This document shows positions 1-11,149 of a stretch of DNA of 64,000 nt, one piece after another. Source of the stretch: Przewalskia tangutica (lineage: Eukaryota; Streptophyta; Magnoliopsida; Solanales; Solanaceae). Where the stretch lies: contig CM056733.1 of assembly GCA_029844215.1 (NCBI GenBank), forward strand, positions 51,907,142 to 51,971,141, read 5' to 3'. Numbering within the stretch: the first letter of the stretch is position 1; each line of letters starts with the position of its first letter. The notes under the pieces were generated by a model. That model was not told where the DNA came from. It did not search any database and was given only the letters and a program-made list of their open reading frames with translations. Position numbers and translations under genes: made by a program.

Positions 1-255
1 TCCTCATCGCCTTGCCCTTCCGGGCCGCGGTTGCCTTACGCGAGGTACGATCGATACGTAAAAACATACGTCAGAGGAAATTAAACCTATAACACAGCTC
101 TATTGCACGATCTTAGAGTGAAGGAATGGAAACCAACCCTAAATATCCCGCAGCCTCCTGATTATAGATGTGGTGCACAACACACCGATAATCAAGACTC
201 TACTAGATACGGCCTGTAGACACTTTCCGAGGATTAACTGCTCTGATACCACTTT
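1..255 (-). mobile_element. Element F: gag start and leader next to the 5' LTR
   Basis: This is the first part of the interior of a minus-strand gypsy element whose remainder lies left of the window. Reading leftward from the LTR there is a primer site, then a leader containing a block (about 160-235) that recurs beside the primer sites of B, C, G and I. The gag start region follows at about 1-50, with a translation resembling the Arg/Lys-rich gag N terminus of element I. The initiator codon seen in I and G is not intact here. The family assignment comes from the matching leader and LTR and is firm; the coding state of the rest of F cannot be seen. Confidence 0.75.
240..251 (-). other. Primer binding site (tRNA-iMet) of element F
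   Basis: The + strand reads GCTCTGATACCA, which is the 3' end of plant initiator tRNA-Met; the minus strand is therefore its complement, TGGTATCAGAGC. It lies four bases from the 5' LTR, as expected for minus-strand priming in reverse transcription. The site is an undamaged 12-base match, as in element C. Confidence 0.9.
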
Positions 256-861
256 TGTCACGACCCGACCCCGGGTCCATGACCGGTGCCTTGATCCGGG
301 CACCCACGTGACACAACATCAGAGAAAACCAGCGGAAATAAACTCAAGGTAAAACAACCATAATAGTATAAATAATCTAGCCCAAAATGGCTACCCCAAA
401 AGTACATCAAATCGAACAGCTATATCCTTAAACAACCCAAGTTATGACAAGACTACAGGCCTCTAAGAATGAGTAACACTACGACGGGACAGGGCCCCGT
501 CATGCCCCTGAATGTACAAAATATCACAACACCGGGGAGAACCATACCAAAAGTCGAGCTTCCGAAGAAATGAAGTTCCTGACACCTGAGTAAGAGATCC
601 TAGGAATGAGGATCTACCACCTGCTTTCCCTTACCTGATGCATGAACGCAGCCCCAGGAAGGTCGAGACACAACGCAGTATGTAAACCGAAAATACTGTA
701 GTAATATCATAAGTCAAAAATAAGCTGAAGTCATAGATAAAGTCCAATTTCCTTACACTGTGTCTTACTAACAACGAGAGTAACAAGTATAAAAACTTAT
801 AGCATAAAAATAGGAGGCTCACGATCAAAACAGGGTACCTCGCCCGTAGTATCGTTAAGCA

Positions 862-1085
862 GTCCTACTCCTGGGACTATTTCACCCGCATGGGTCCTGT
901 GGACCCGCATGAGGTCATCCGCCTCGTCATGGGACTATTTCACCCGCATGAGACTATTTCACCCGCATGGATCCTGTGGATCCGCATGAGTACCATCGCC
1001 GTACTCGCATGGGACTATTTCACCCGCATGGATCCTGTGGTCCGGATCCGCATGAGTGCAAGCGCCGCACTCGCATCATGGGTAG
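862..1085 (-). repeat. ATGCGGG-type minisatellite in F LTR
   Basis: Several imperfect copies of a unit containing GGGACTATTTCACCCGCATG alternate with a unit containing ATCCTGTGGATCCGCATGAG. The same core, ATGCGGGT in sense, recurs at the equivalent place of the LTRs of A, B, C, D, E, G and K with different unit orders. It lies downstream of the presumed promoter, so it may be transcribed as part of the 5' leader. Confidence 0.8.
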
Positions 1086-1153
1086 CAAATCCATGGCATA
1101 GACAATAACCCGGGGTTTACCCCGTAATAATACAAATATATAACATAGCTCAT

Positions 1154-1265
1154 CCGGCTATCATATCATACATAAGCACTACCGGCCTATCATATCACAA
1201 CATAAGCACTATCGGCCTATCATATCATACATAAGCACTACCGGCCTATCATGTCACAACATAAG
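1154..1265. repeat. About four tandem copies of a ~30-bp unit
   Basis: The unit has the core CCGGCCTATCATATC followed by ACAACATAAGCACTA, repeated about four times with small changes. Element A has a single related stretch (about 30075-30130, opposite orientation), so the array expanded within the F-type LTR. Confidence 0.8.
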
Positions 1266-2526
1266 CAAGTTAAGAAATCCCCTAACTTCTTATTAACATT
1301 TTTTTATATATCCTCTCATTTTAGTATCCTAAGGCACTAACATGTCTTTTAATAGAAAATCTGGGAATTCAACCCAAGTACCATGTACTTCTAACTTTTC
1401 AAGAAAGACTCTTTTTATACAAAGATTCCAAGATATTAATCATCATAGTATCAAATTCTTTACCCGTACTTGTTTTAATTAGAGTAAATCATTCTTTGTG
1501 AACCTTTCTAAAACTAATATAACCAACTTCCCATAAAGTCATTATATTAGCGCTAATCCTTTGTCAAATACATTTTCCCTAAATCCAAGGGACTTATACT
1601 TTTGAAATGAAACAAGTATCCCATACTTTAAAACAAGTGTAGATTATCAAATCTGGTATGTATACCGTACTACATAGATATAACTATTCATGCTCAAGAG
1701 ATAGGAAAGCTCTACATACCTCCTTGGTCAATCCACTTGCTAAGTCCAACTACCGCAAGTAATATGTCAACCTATAATAACCATAGTGCGTTTATTAACC
1801 TCTAATTTCAATGTAGAAATTCCAAATTCAAGTTATCAATTCCTAAGGAAAATTGGGCAGCATTTCCTTTGTTTCTACTCACTTTGCCACCTTTTCAAAG
1901 GCCGATTTTTCAACACTCAAACGCCTTATTAAGGCCCAACAACCAAACCAACATAATGGGGATTACACACCTAATCTTGGGTGTGTAAAATTCTGCCCCA
2001 TTAGTTATAATAGTACACTTAACAATTCTAAAGTGGCTTTTAGGCTACAACATGCTCATAATATTTCTTTAGTCAAATCCTTCATATCCAACCCACATTT
2101 CTAGCATGCAATGACTCTAAGAGCATTATTTACCACCATAAGTATTTTCTTCTTAACATGCAACTCTATAAACTAATAATAGAGGAAGAATCATTACCTT
2201 AGAGCTTTAGCCAAATTTATCCAACAATTTGCTAGCCTTTCTACCAAGAATACCACCACCACCACCTTCACAAGCTAGCCACAAGCTTCCTTCTTGTCTT
2301 TTAATTTTTCAGATTTTTCTTAAGGCTAGAATCCTCTTGGATTTTTAGAGAGAAGGAGGAGCTTGAAATATTTAGAGAGAAGGAAGAGGTTTTTCAAAGA
2401 GAGAGATGACAAATGACCAAGTCTTTAAGACTTGGTCAATATATTGCATGTAAAAATCAGATGGGGGGGACACTTGTCCCCCACTCAGGCCCTTTCAAAA
2501 GATAAATCTGACTTTTTCTAAGTTTT

Positions 2527-2755
2527 TCACTGAATTCCGCCTGGCGCCTCGCTTCGGCGCAGTGCCGCAACTCCTGCGGACCCTCGGATCTTCCGGCGCC
2601 GCTGCGCTGGTTCCCGGAGCCGCGGCGCTGAAACTTCAGCGACCAGTTTCGGCGCGCGGCGACTTCCGCTGGGCCATGCCTACACTCACCGCGCCTTGGC
2701 GCGCCTCGCTCCGGCTCCGAGGCGCTGAGACCCCTGATCGCGGTCCAGGACCGAA
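2527..2755. other. GC-rich U3 block of F LTR
   Basis: A very GC- and CpG-rich stretch with repeated GGCGCC-like palindromes in an otherwise AT-rich LTR. A comparable block is in the LTR of A (5635-5815). Open reading frames overlap it on both strands, which is what GC-rich DNA gives by chance. It lies within about 250 bp of the LTR's sense start, so it is U3 and could act in transcription or attract methylation; that role is inference. Confidence 0.7.
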
Positions 2756-2770
2756 CCACGGGGTATAACA

Positions 2771-3130
2771 ATCAGGTTCGAGTTCGAGAGGCAGACATCC
2801 CAAAGACTGCATTCAGGATCCGGTATGGGCACTATGAGTTTAGGGTTATGTCTTTCGGTTTGACCAACGCTCCAGCGGTGTTTATGGATTTGATGAACCG
2901 GGTGTTCAAGCCATTTTGGACACATTTGTGATAGTATTCATTGATGACATCTGGTTTATTCGCGACGGAGCGGAGCATGCCGATCACTGAGGCGGTGCTT
3001 GGGTCCTCCGAGCCAGCCTATTTGCCAAGTTTTCCAAGTGCGAGTTTTGGTTGGCCTCAGTGGCATTCCTGGGGCATATTATTGGGGCTGATGGTGTTCG
3101 GGTGGATACGGCAAAGATGGCGATCAAGTC
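2771..3130 (+). pseudogene. Element A reverse transcriptase (partial, frameshifted)
   Basis: The translation starts inside the RT palm. It reads through a segment with MSFGLTNAP and then an FIDDI box, the gypsy counterpart of the YxDD catalytic motif, around 2935-2950. The N-terminal RT, including the DYRQLNK region, is missing to the left because F is inserted here. Several small indels break the frame between about 2900 and 3130, so no single frame covers the RT thumb. The frame opens again in the RNase H region. Not functional as read. Confidence 0.8.
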
Positions 3131-4516
3131 TTGCCGAGACCTACTACTCCGAAGTCGCAGCTTTCTTGGTGGCGAGTTATTATCGCAGTTTGTGGAGCGC
3201 TTGATTTCAGCAGACCGCTGACTAGCCGACTCGGCGGCCAAGTTCCAGCGATGAGGCTTGCGAGAAGGGTTTCCATGCTGAAGGAAAAGTTGACTCTGAC
3301 AGTTCTTACTCTTCCTAAGGGGTTAGACGGGTACGTGATCTATTGTGATGCCTCGGGTATCGGGCTAGGGTGTGTTTTGATGCAGCACGGCAAGGTTATA
3401 GCCTATGCTTCCCGGCAGTTACGGAAGCATGAGAGAAATTACCCTACCCATGACTTAGAATTGGCCGCAGTTATACATGCCTTGAAGATTTGGAGACATT
3501 ATTTGTATGAGGTTCATGTGGATATTTTTACAGACCACAAGAGCCTCCAGTATATCTTCAGCAGAGGAGTGAACTTGAGACAGAGACGGTGGTTGGAGTT
3601 GCTGAAAGACTATGATGTTGATATTCTATACCATCCGGGGAAAGCCAACGTAGTTGCTGATGCCTTGAGTCGTAGGTCGATGGGGAGCCTGTCAGAGGTA
3701 CAGCCAGAGAGGCAGGACATGGTCCGTCAGATCCACCAGTTAGCGAGCCTTGGGGTTCGTTTGATCGATACCGACGATAGTGGAATACGGGTTCGTGAGG
3801 TTGCCGAGTCTTCCATCGTTGATGAGGTGAAGAGGCGACAGTTTGAGGACCCAGTGTTGGTACGGTATCGTGATGCAGCTCTCCGGGAGGAGAAGAGTCT
3901 ATTCGAGGTAGCGCCTGATGGGGTGCTGAGATTTGAGGGTCGGTTGTGTGTTCCCGATGTGTCAGGGCTTCGTCAGCAGATTCTGGGGGAGGCACACAGT
4001 GCTCGTTATTCTATTCATCCGGGGTCGACCAAGATGTACCATGACCTCAGATGTTTGTATTGGTGGGATGGCCTGAAGAGGGACGTGGCAGGTTTTGTTG
4101 CACAGTGTCCTAATTGCCAGCAGGTCAAGGTCGAGCACCAGAGGCCCAGTGGATTATTGCAGGCTATTGAGATTCCGACTTGGAAGTGGGAGGTGATCAA
4201 CATGGACTTTGTTACAGGGTTACCTCGTACTCAGAGGAAGTACGACTCCATTTGGGTTATTGTCGACAGGCTGACGAAATCAGCCCACTTCCTTCCAGTC
4301 AGGACGACGTTTTCGGCTGAGGACTATGCCAGATTATACATCCGAGAGATTGTGAGGCTGCACGGTGTCCCGGTGTCGATTATATCTGATAGGGGAGCCC
4401 AGTTTACGGCTAACTTCTGGAGGTCTTTCCAGAAGGGTTTAGGGACACAGGTGAGTCTCAAGACATTTCATCCTCGGGATCGACGAGCGTGCAGAGCGTA
4501 CTATCCAGACACTTGA
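3131..4516 (+). pseudogene. Element A RNase H-integrase ORF
   Basis: An open frame of 461 codons; the stated start is simply the first ATG, not a true initiator. RNase H occupies about residues 60-180 with the expected acidic residues D73, E110, D135 and D177. The integrase zinc finger follows with H289, H296, C326 and C329, then the catalytic core with D359 (in MDF) and D420 (in SDRG). A frameshift near residue 449 throws the last stretch out of frame. The third catalytic acid, Glu, is still encoded near 4491 in the neighbouring frame, just before the TIQTLEDM stretch. This is the best-preserved pol segment in the window, but the integrase cannot be made whole as read. Confidence 0.9.
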
Positions 4517-4520
4517 GGAT

Positions 4521-4862
4521 ATGCTGCGAGCCTGTGTGATTGATTTCAGTGGTAGCTGGGAGGATCATTTGCCCCTTGTGGAGTTTGCTTATAACAACAG
4601 CTACCATTCCAGTATACAGATGGCGCCATATGAGGCTTTATATGGGCGGAAATGTAGATCGCCGATTGGTTGGTTCGACGTGGGCGAGGTTCAGTTAGTT
4701 GGCCCAGACTTAGTTCAACAGGCTATGGATAAGGTGAAGCTTATCCAGGAGAGACTGTTAGCAGCTCAGTCGCAGGTCTTATCACGGATAATCGGCGCGG
4801 CATTTGGAGTTTCAGTTGACGATTGGGTCTTCTTGAAGGTGTCACCCATGGCGGTGTTATGA
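4521..4862 (+). pseudogene. Element A integrase C-terminal part
   Basis: This continues the integrase in another frame, with the characteristic LEFAYN-like (VEFAYNNSYHSS) and PYEALYGRKCRSP stretches of gypsy integrases, then the linker toward the C-terminal domain. The frame changes again around 4780-4860, where the next segment overlaps. There is no genuine initiator; it is one piece of the same polyprotein as the preceding ORF. Confidence 0.85.
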
Positions 4863-5200
4863 GATTCGGTAAGAAGGGGAAACTCAGCCCAAGGTACATT
4901 GGGCCCTACCAGATCGTCCGTAGAGTGGGCAAGGTTGCCTATGAGTTGGATCTACCATCAGAGTTAGAGGCGGTACATCCGGTCTTCCATGTTTCTATGT
5001 TGAGGAAGTGTATCGGAGATCCAAATGAGAGTTTTCCTACCGTGAGGTCCGTAATGAGGGGTTATCGTATGAGAGAGTCCCATAGCGATACTCGATCGCT
5101 GTGTCAGCGATCGCGACCAAGGATGTAGCTTCCACAAAGTCCCGTGGAGGAATGATAACCGGAGGAGATGACTTGGGAAGCGAGAGGACACGTCGAGGAA
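4823..5200 (+). pseudogene. Element A integrase end and chromodomain remnant
   Basis: The first part reads FGKKGKLSPRYIGPYQIV and HPVFHVSMLRK, the conserved GPY/F-type C-terminal module of chromovirus integrases. Downstream, split over frames between about 5080 and 5200, are pieces like VPWRN and a TWE-like end, as in a chromodomain of the Tekay/Del clade. Chromodomains bind chromatin marks and bias insertion; family knowledge, not shown here. The domain is broken by indels. Confidence 0.75.
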
Positions 5201-5392
5201 GTATCCTCACTTATACTCTATACTTTCAGGTAATCCATCTTCCCTTACTTGCCAAGTTTTAATTGAAGTGTTTCTTTTGCTTAATGCTGCTATGTGGCCT
5301 TGTGTGATATTAGTGGTATGTCGGGGTTGTGAAAGGAAACTATGTTGCTAATTAAAAGTTACTCCGAAAGATCATTCGGGACGAATGTTTCT

Positions 5393-5405
5393 AAGGGGGG
5401 AAGAA
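5393..5405 (+). other. Polypurine tract of element A
   Basis: AAGGGGGGAAGAA sits directly before the 3' LTR start TGTTACACCCCG. It is the plus-strand primer for reverse transcription. The preceding bases (ATTCGGGACGAATGTTTC) are conserved next to the tracts of B, C, G and I as well. Confidence 0.9.
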
Positions 5406-5951
5406 TGTTACACCCCGTAAATTCAAATATAAGATAAGTTGGCAATCATGTGTCGAACGGATTTTAAGTCTTATTTGGAGTGTGGCACCCCAATTATTAT
5501 TTTTTGATGTATGGGGTGTTTAGCAAGCCTAGTATAAAGTTGGATGAGTCTAGTGTCCAACGCGACAAACCGCTCGTCGATAGGACATCGGAGCGGAGAG
5601 GTATGGGCGTTAGAAATTCTGTAAGCAGGCGCAGAGGAAGGATTTTCGTATCAGCGATCGCGCGCGCTGGCGAGCGTGGCGCCGCCACTAATCTGAAAAT
5701 CCTCGAGGTTTCAGGCGCGCTGCCGTCAGCCAGGTCGCGCGCCACTAATCCTGAAAATCCTCGGAGGTTTCGGCGCCGCGGCGCCGACTGCAGGGCCGCG
5801 GCGCCAAGGCGGGATGTTTTCTACGGGAATTGCTTAAAACAGGGGATATTTTCGAAAAGGGCCTATGGGAGGGTGATAAGTGTCCCTCCCATCTTGTTGA
5901 CCACGAAAAGAGCCCTATTTTAAGACCAAGTCTTGAAAGACTTGGTCATTT
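5406..5951 (+). repeat. 3' LTR of element A, first piece
   Basis: It starts TGTTACACCCCG right after the polypurine tract and is interrupted at 5951 by element B. It contains a GC-rich block (5635-5815) and the U3 palindrome (5867-5890). The last five bases, cattt (5947-5951), are duplicated at 28757-28761 on the other side of B, and the LTR text continues there. This start resembles the U3 of F, including the shared stretch AAGACTTGGTCAT. Confidence 0.9.
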
Positions 5952-8900
5952 TGTCACGACCCGAACCCGGGCCCGTGACTGGTGCCTTACCCCGGGCACC
6001 CTAGTGATACAACATCAGAGTAATCAGCGGAACATAAGACGATAACATGAAATAACAAGAAGTGTGAAACAATAGTCTGAGAAAACTTGCCTTACGGCAT
6101 ATATATATAAATCAATTTAAACCGACGATTACATCCCATTACAACTCGCCTACAACAAGATTTCACGCACTGAGAATGACATGATAACAATGGCGGACAG
6201 CGGCCCGCCATACCCCCGAATGTAAGCACCTACCATGACAGGACTATACCACCGATAAGCCTCCGAGAAACGGAGCTTCCCAACGCTGAACTGCGGACTC
6301 GAGAACTAGGATCAACGATCGTGTACCTCAACTCGCGGATGAACGCACCCGGGCGAGGTCGACAACAGTACCAAGTATGTGAATCAAAATATCAGTAAAT
6401 GAAATCATAATAGTCTATAAAGCAGAGACATGTATGATAACCAAACTACGCTCACAATAAATAAGCCATGTCAAGTCGTGACTCATGCCTCAAAGTCATC
6501 ACTCAAATATAACCATGGGTCTCATGCCCACAACATCGCCATGCCCGTGGAATACCTTCCTCACCGCTAGCCTATAATAGAAAAGTACTAGGAATACACA
6601 TGAACACGTGTCCCACCTGTGTCCAAATAAAACAAGATAAGGTAAGTACGAAGGCATAGCCGATTACTAACACCTACGCATTTCAACAAGGTCATAAATC
6701 GTGTCATGATATCTGCTCTGTGACCCACATGATCAAAGCCGTCACTCGCCCGCAGATCAAATGCGCGCTTCAGCCCCGAACTCTCCGTAGCTCGCGTAGG
6801 CCAACCTCATAGCCCGCATGAGGTATTCCTCGCATCGAGGGTAGCTACTCTCCCAAGATCGCCCCGACTCGCACCGCATGGCCACAAAGACCGCATGACC
6901 ACAAGGGCCGCGAAACTAACCCGAACTCCCGTAGTTCCGCACGGATCCCCGGACCCGCATGAGGTATTCTCGAATCACGGTCCTGCATCACCGAGTCTAC
7001 CCCAGACGGAGGCGCTTAACCTCCGGAAACAAGTCAAGGTGAGTGGTACAATACCAACATAACTACCGAGAGTCAAAACAACTTTAAGCGCAATGAGGAA
7101 AACCCCTTTACACAAAACATCACAAGATACTAACACACGTAGCATCCTAGCATGTTTACTTATCAAATCAACAAGAAAGTATTACAAGGCTATCACAACC
7201 CAACACACTCAAGTTATACACACAAGGTACATTCTAATATATGATTAACAAGATCGGGTATCTATTCCCAAAGTACTTCATACATTATCTTTTAAAAGAT
7301 ACGTGACGTTTACAAAGTCACACAATACCCGTAGTATATGAAAATAGAGTGATTATCTTTTGAAGTAAATCAAAACACTTCTCTTCAGAAATCAAGTAAC
7401 AACATTCTTTTCCAAATGTTTCAAGTTTGCCTAATTTCAATTACTCAAGTTTCTCATTTTCAAAGGTTTCGTAGTTAATAATTTTAATCACTTAATGATA
7501 TAATTATTCTTTTAAATCAATTTGAGAAACATATGTCGATACGCGAGTAGGTTATTCTTGTTTATAACAATCTTATTTAAGCAACCATGATTTAGGAAAT
7601 GTAACATCATTTTGTCTCATCTTAGTTTCTATGCAGATGGAAGTTTCTACCGTTTTACTAATACATTATTAGTCAAAACATTTCTTTTATTAGCGCCACG
7701 TGGTTTGTTCGATACTTATTCGATTTCAAATCAAGAAACATTATTGCTTTTATAATCAAGTACTCATTACTCGCGAATGAGGTTTTACAACATTTTAACA
7801 AAATGTTAATTACCAAGTAAAACAAGTTAAGTCTCTTATCTTTAAGATTAAGCCTCTTAACTTTTAAAATCAAGAAACCATTCTCTTTACCTCTCTTAAA
7901 ACGTTATACCTAACTTCCCATAAAGCTAGTATAACACTTCTTTATTATCACACATCAAGTCGCTACCTTTAAAACCACAAAGCATTTTACACGTACGCCT
8001 ACCGCATTACATAGTTATACACATATCATGCTAGAAAAGGTAGGAAGAGGTTCACATATCTCGCGACGATTATCGACTAATAGCAAAACGCCCAAGTACC
8101 TCAAACCGCCGCTACTCCTTAAGCCAAGTAGATCGCGCCACGCATGGTACTTCAACCTATAAGGCCACGCGCGCTTTATTAACATCTAGGTCTAATCGTA
8201 GAACATTCTACGTAAAATTCAAGAAGACCTCCCCGCAAATCACAGAAATCTCCTCCTCTATCGAGGGCTGCCATCAAGCCAACCAGTGTGGGGTTTATAC
8301 ATCTAACCTGACGTGTACAATTCTACTTCACGAATGCTACACAAGTCTCAGAATACGCCCCATGTAATTACAGTTCAGTTCTCTTTCTTTATATTCAGGC
8401 TTAAGTCAAAAGACATTGCCGCAAAGCTAGGTTCAGTTCTATATATAGTATACTTCAACTATATAATCTTACAACATGTAATTTCCAATTACAATAAGGG
8501 GACAAGATATTACCTCGATAAGCCCAAAATTATCCTAGTTTAATGTCGCTCCTGAGCAACGTTTAGCTCTAACTCCGTGCGCTCCAACCCGCTCCAAACC
8601 ACCATTAGAAGTTCTAACCAACTTCTACTTAATACTCCAACTATCTATGGAGATTTTCCTTAGGGTTTCATTTTTGTGACTGACGGGAAGTATAATAGTA
8701 TTTCTGGGCTTTTCGTATAAGTGTAACCTTGGAATACTACAAGGTATAAGGCTAAGGTAATTTGGGTATAGTAACAATACTTGGAGAGTATTTCTACCAA
8801 GAGGGGGGGTGTATTCTACGAGAACAACAAGGCAAGGGGGGTACCCCTACGGCTCAACCCTAAAGGAAGGGGGTGGGTCTCGCCACACCACAAGGAGGGG

Positions 8901-9704
8901 GTGCTACTCGGCTGGGGGCCTCACGAGAGCGGGAGGGCTTTCAAGACTTAAGGAAGTGAGGAGTGGATGAAGAAAGCTTCACAAAGGGAGGGGTATTTAT
9001 AGGGAAATCAAGGATCAAGATCTAGCCAAGTGGGGGGCAAGTGGAGGGCCAAGATATGCCCAAGTGCCCCCTAGACCCTACTCCTTAAAACCCTCACAAA
9101 TATCTACACAAATATCTACCATCAACTTGCCCACTTGACACCCCAATCGTCCAAGCCATTACCGCCCCACACTCCACCAACTTGAGGGTGACAAGTGTCG
9201 CCCTCTCGTTGGTCCAAAATGTTTCGTATCCCGGAAAAATCCGCAAAAATACTAAATGACATAGCCGTAATTTACCCTCCGCAAGTTAGGTAGAACGTTT
9301 CGTCGAAAAACGACTCTAACCGGGTGTTGTGCACAAAGTGAAAATCGGCCAAGCCCACTTAGGGGGAGGTGACACGTGTCGCCCTCCTAAACGTCCAAAA
9401 TAATTCATCTTCCGAAAATATCCATAATGGCCAAAATCTCTAAAACAAAGCGGGCCCCACAAGACCGTAAATTTCTCCCGTGGGCCCCACGTGACCATTT
9501 CCTAAATAAAATTCCATAATTCTCAAATATTCTAAGAAGTCCGATACTAACTGGGAATCCAATTCCCATTAACGAACCTTTTTCTTTTACAAAAACCGGA
9601 AACTTTTCCGTCGAAAAATCACATCTTTCTTTCTTTCCAATATTTCTGTCGTATTCTCGTACGTACGTCCTCACATACATACCCTGGAACTACGGGGTAT
9701 AACA
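5952..9704 (-). repeat. 3' LTR of element B
   Basis: It begins TGTCACGACCC and ends CGGGGTATAACA on the + strand. It has a TATA-like TATTTATA (+ strand; TATAAATA in sense) at 8994-9001. There are two U3 palindromes, 9184-9205 and 9365-9387; the second holds a CACGTG core. A minisatellite-like run of CCGCAT units is near 6780-7000. It matches the B 5' LTR along its length with scattered small differences, the expected relation of two LTRs of one insertion. The ORFs inside it are not domain-bearing. Confidence 0.9.
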
Positions 9705-9717
9705 TTCTTCCCCCCTT
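9705..9717 (-). other. Polypurine tract of element B
   Basis: The + strand reads TTCTTCCCCCCTT beside the LTR end, so the sense strand is AAGGGGGGAAGAA, identical to the tract of A. The conserved ATTCGTCCCGAATG flank follows. Confidence 0.9.
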
Positions 9718-9959
9718 AGAAACATTCGTCCCGAATGTTCCTCCTAAGTCTCCAAACGTACTTGCGTTGGTATAGTCTCCACTACTATACTTACGAAACA
9801 AACCTGCCATACCTGGCCACAGAAACACCCGCACAAATACCTCCATCCAAGTCCACGAGGAAACACCTCTAACATCACAAAAGCCCTTACCCGAAGTCTA
9901 AAATATACTTCCTTCGCACCTCCTCCTTACAAAAGGAATGATCACCTCTATGCTCGCCA

Positions 9960-10310
9960 TACATGCTCGCTTCTTCCCTTACGTGTCGTACCCTTCTTGT
10001 ACCCTCGAACTCTTTCTCATAACCTACCACATTTCTGTTGAACAAGTATAAACCAACTATCTGAATCCTTGCCAACATCGAACCAATCGATCGACAACTT
10101 ACACTTCCGCCCCTTAAGGCTTCATAAGGCAAAAACCGAATACTGAAATGGTAGCTATAAAACACTTCCTTAACAGGAGACAACAATCCTCACAAGTACC
10201 TTCAAAACCAAACACCGCCCGAGGCGAACGCGACACGAGACTCACCGAGTCCCTATCCCGCCTGGTAAAACTCCTGGAAAACGAAATAGCCACAACCTCG
10301 GGCTTCATCG
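9960..10310 (-). pseudogene. Element B integrase C-terminal remnant
   Basis: The minus-strand translation contains SYHFSIRFLPYEAL and RSIGSMLA pieces, matching the integrase region of A (NNSYHSS, PYEALYGRK, GWFDV). Frames change and no catalytic core is seen. G has the same remnant in the same place (about 41690-42160), so the loss of the rest of pol predates both copies. Without RT and integrase core, B would depend on proteins from a related element. Confidence 0.65.
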
Positions 10311-11149
10311 CCGCTATAAGGTGAAGGTAGGCACCTCGCGCAACCTTACAACCTTCTTAAAACAACATCACGCATAACCTCTCACGAGTAAATACCCCTA
10401 ATCAAGGACAAGATGGGCTGACCTCATCGGCCCGACTACTGGTCGAACGCATCCACGAACTCGTACGATGGTTAACTAAACTTGGGCCTAACACCCTTGT
10501 GATCATACCACAAAGCGGAACCACCACAAACTGACCTCACCATAAAACAGGCCACGGGTTGACCCGCAACATGGCCTCAACCCGACCCGACAACGCGCGT
10601 ACCACTTTTGTCACTTTGCCGCGAGGTTCTAGTGTCACTCCGGCGACCCAACAAATGGTACTGGGCTGCATGCGATCCCTGAGGTTTGGACCTTCTCAGG
10701 ACGTGCCATACGGAGAGCCACTTTCGGTCTGCTCTCGCGTGAGATGCTCCGCCTCTTTATACGCCACTCCGATCCTGCATAATCTCACTAATCCACGTTA
10801 CGAAAACCTAGCGCCTTCTTAGCTCAACTACCCTTTTTCCTTCCACACTACTCGTGACTTATCACACAACATATCTCACGCGCACTATGCACTCGAGCAA
10901 GTGGTCAAACATAAAACACCTCTAAGGTCTCTACGATAAGACTCTGTGGTTCACACTTTCTATCCCCAATCATTCTGGTTACTAACCATGATTTCTAATC
11001 ACAATTCACACTTATGTTATCGTAACATAATACTTAAGATATACTCATCTTACACGCACTAATTTCTAGAGGTTAAGGATATACCTGCACTCTACCGCTT
11101 CACTCCCTTAATCGCTCTAATCAAACTCGCCTGCAGGGCGCATAGCTAG
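10311..11149 (-). other. Element B non-coding interior block
   Basis: No pol or gag domain is readable here. The stretch about 10430-10600 is shared with G (about 41280-41460) and I (about 50560-50710). It includes the recognisable string AACTTGGGCCTA and a segment of alternating CAACCCG-like motifs. Similarity across three copies without a conserved frame suggests a structural or packaging role, or simply a common ancestral deletion product. Confidence 0.55.

Larger units (their letters stand above)
256..2770 (-). repeat. 5' LTR of element F (inserted in A pol)
   Basis: A complete LTR of 2515 bp that begins TGTCACGACCC and ends GGGTATAACA on the + strand, i.e. TG...CA in either orientation. 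It interrupts the reverse transcriptase of element A: codons for the RT region resume directly at 2771. In sense order it has a GC-rich U3 start (2527-2755), the conserved U3 palindrome (2463-2482), a long AT-rich middle, and minisatellite blocks near 862-1080 and 1154-1265 in the downstream part. ORFs of 60-104 codons inside it have no recognisable domain and I regard them as non-coding. No target duplication can be tested because the left end of F is off the window. Confidence 0.85.

Noticed and set aside
240..251. tRNA-Met-like strings at each LTR edge
   Set aside because: Only the 3' 12 bases match; these are primer binding sites and not tRNA genes.
2457..2771. 104-codon minus-strand reading frame, and overlapping plus-strand ones
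   Set aside because: They lie in the GC-rich U3 of the F LTR, without domain or start context; GC-rich DNA keeps frames open on both strands.
2771..5200. Endogenous pararetrovirus
   Set aside because: The RT and RNase H could fit, but the integrase with zinc finger, LTRs, primer site and polypurine tract, and no movement or coat protein, show a Ty3/gypsy retrotransposon.
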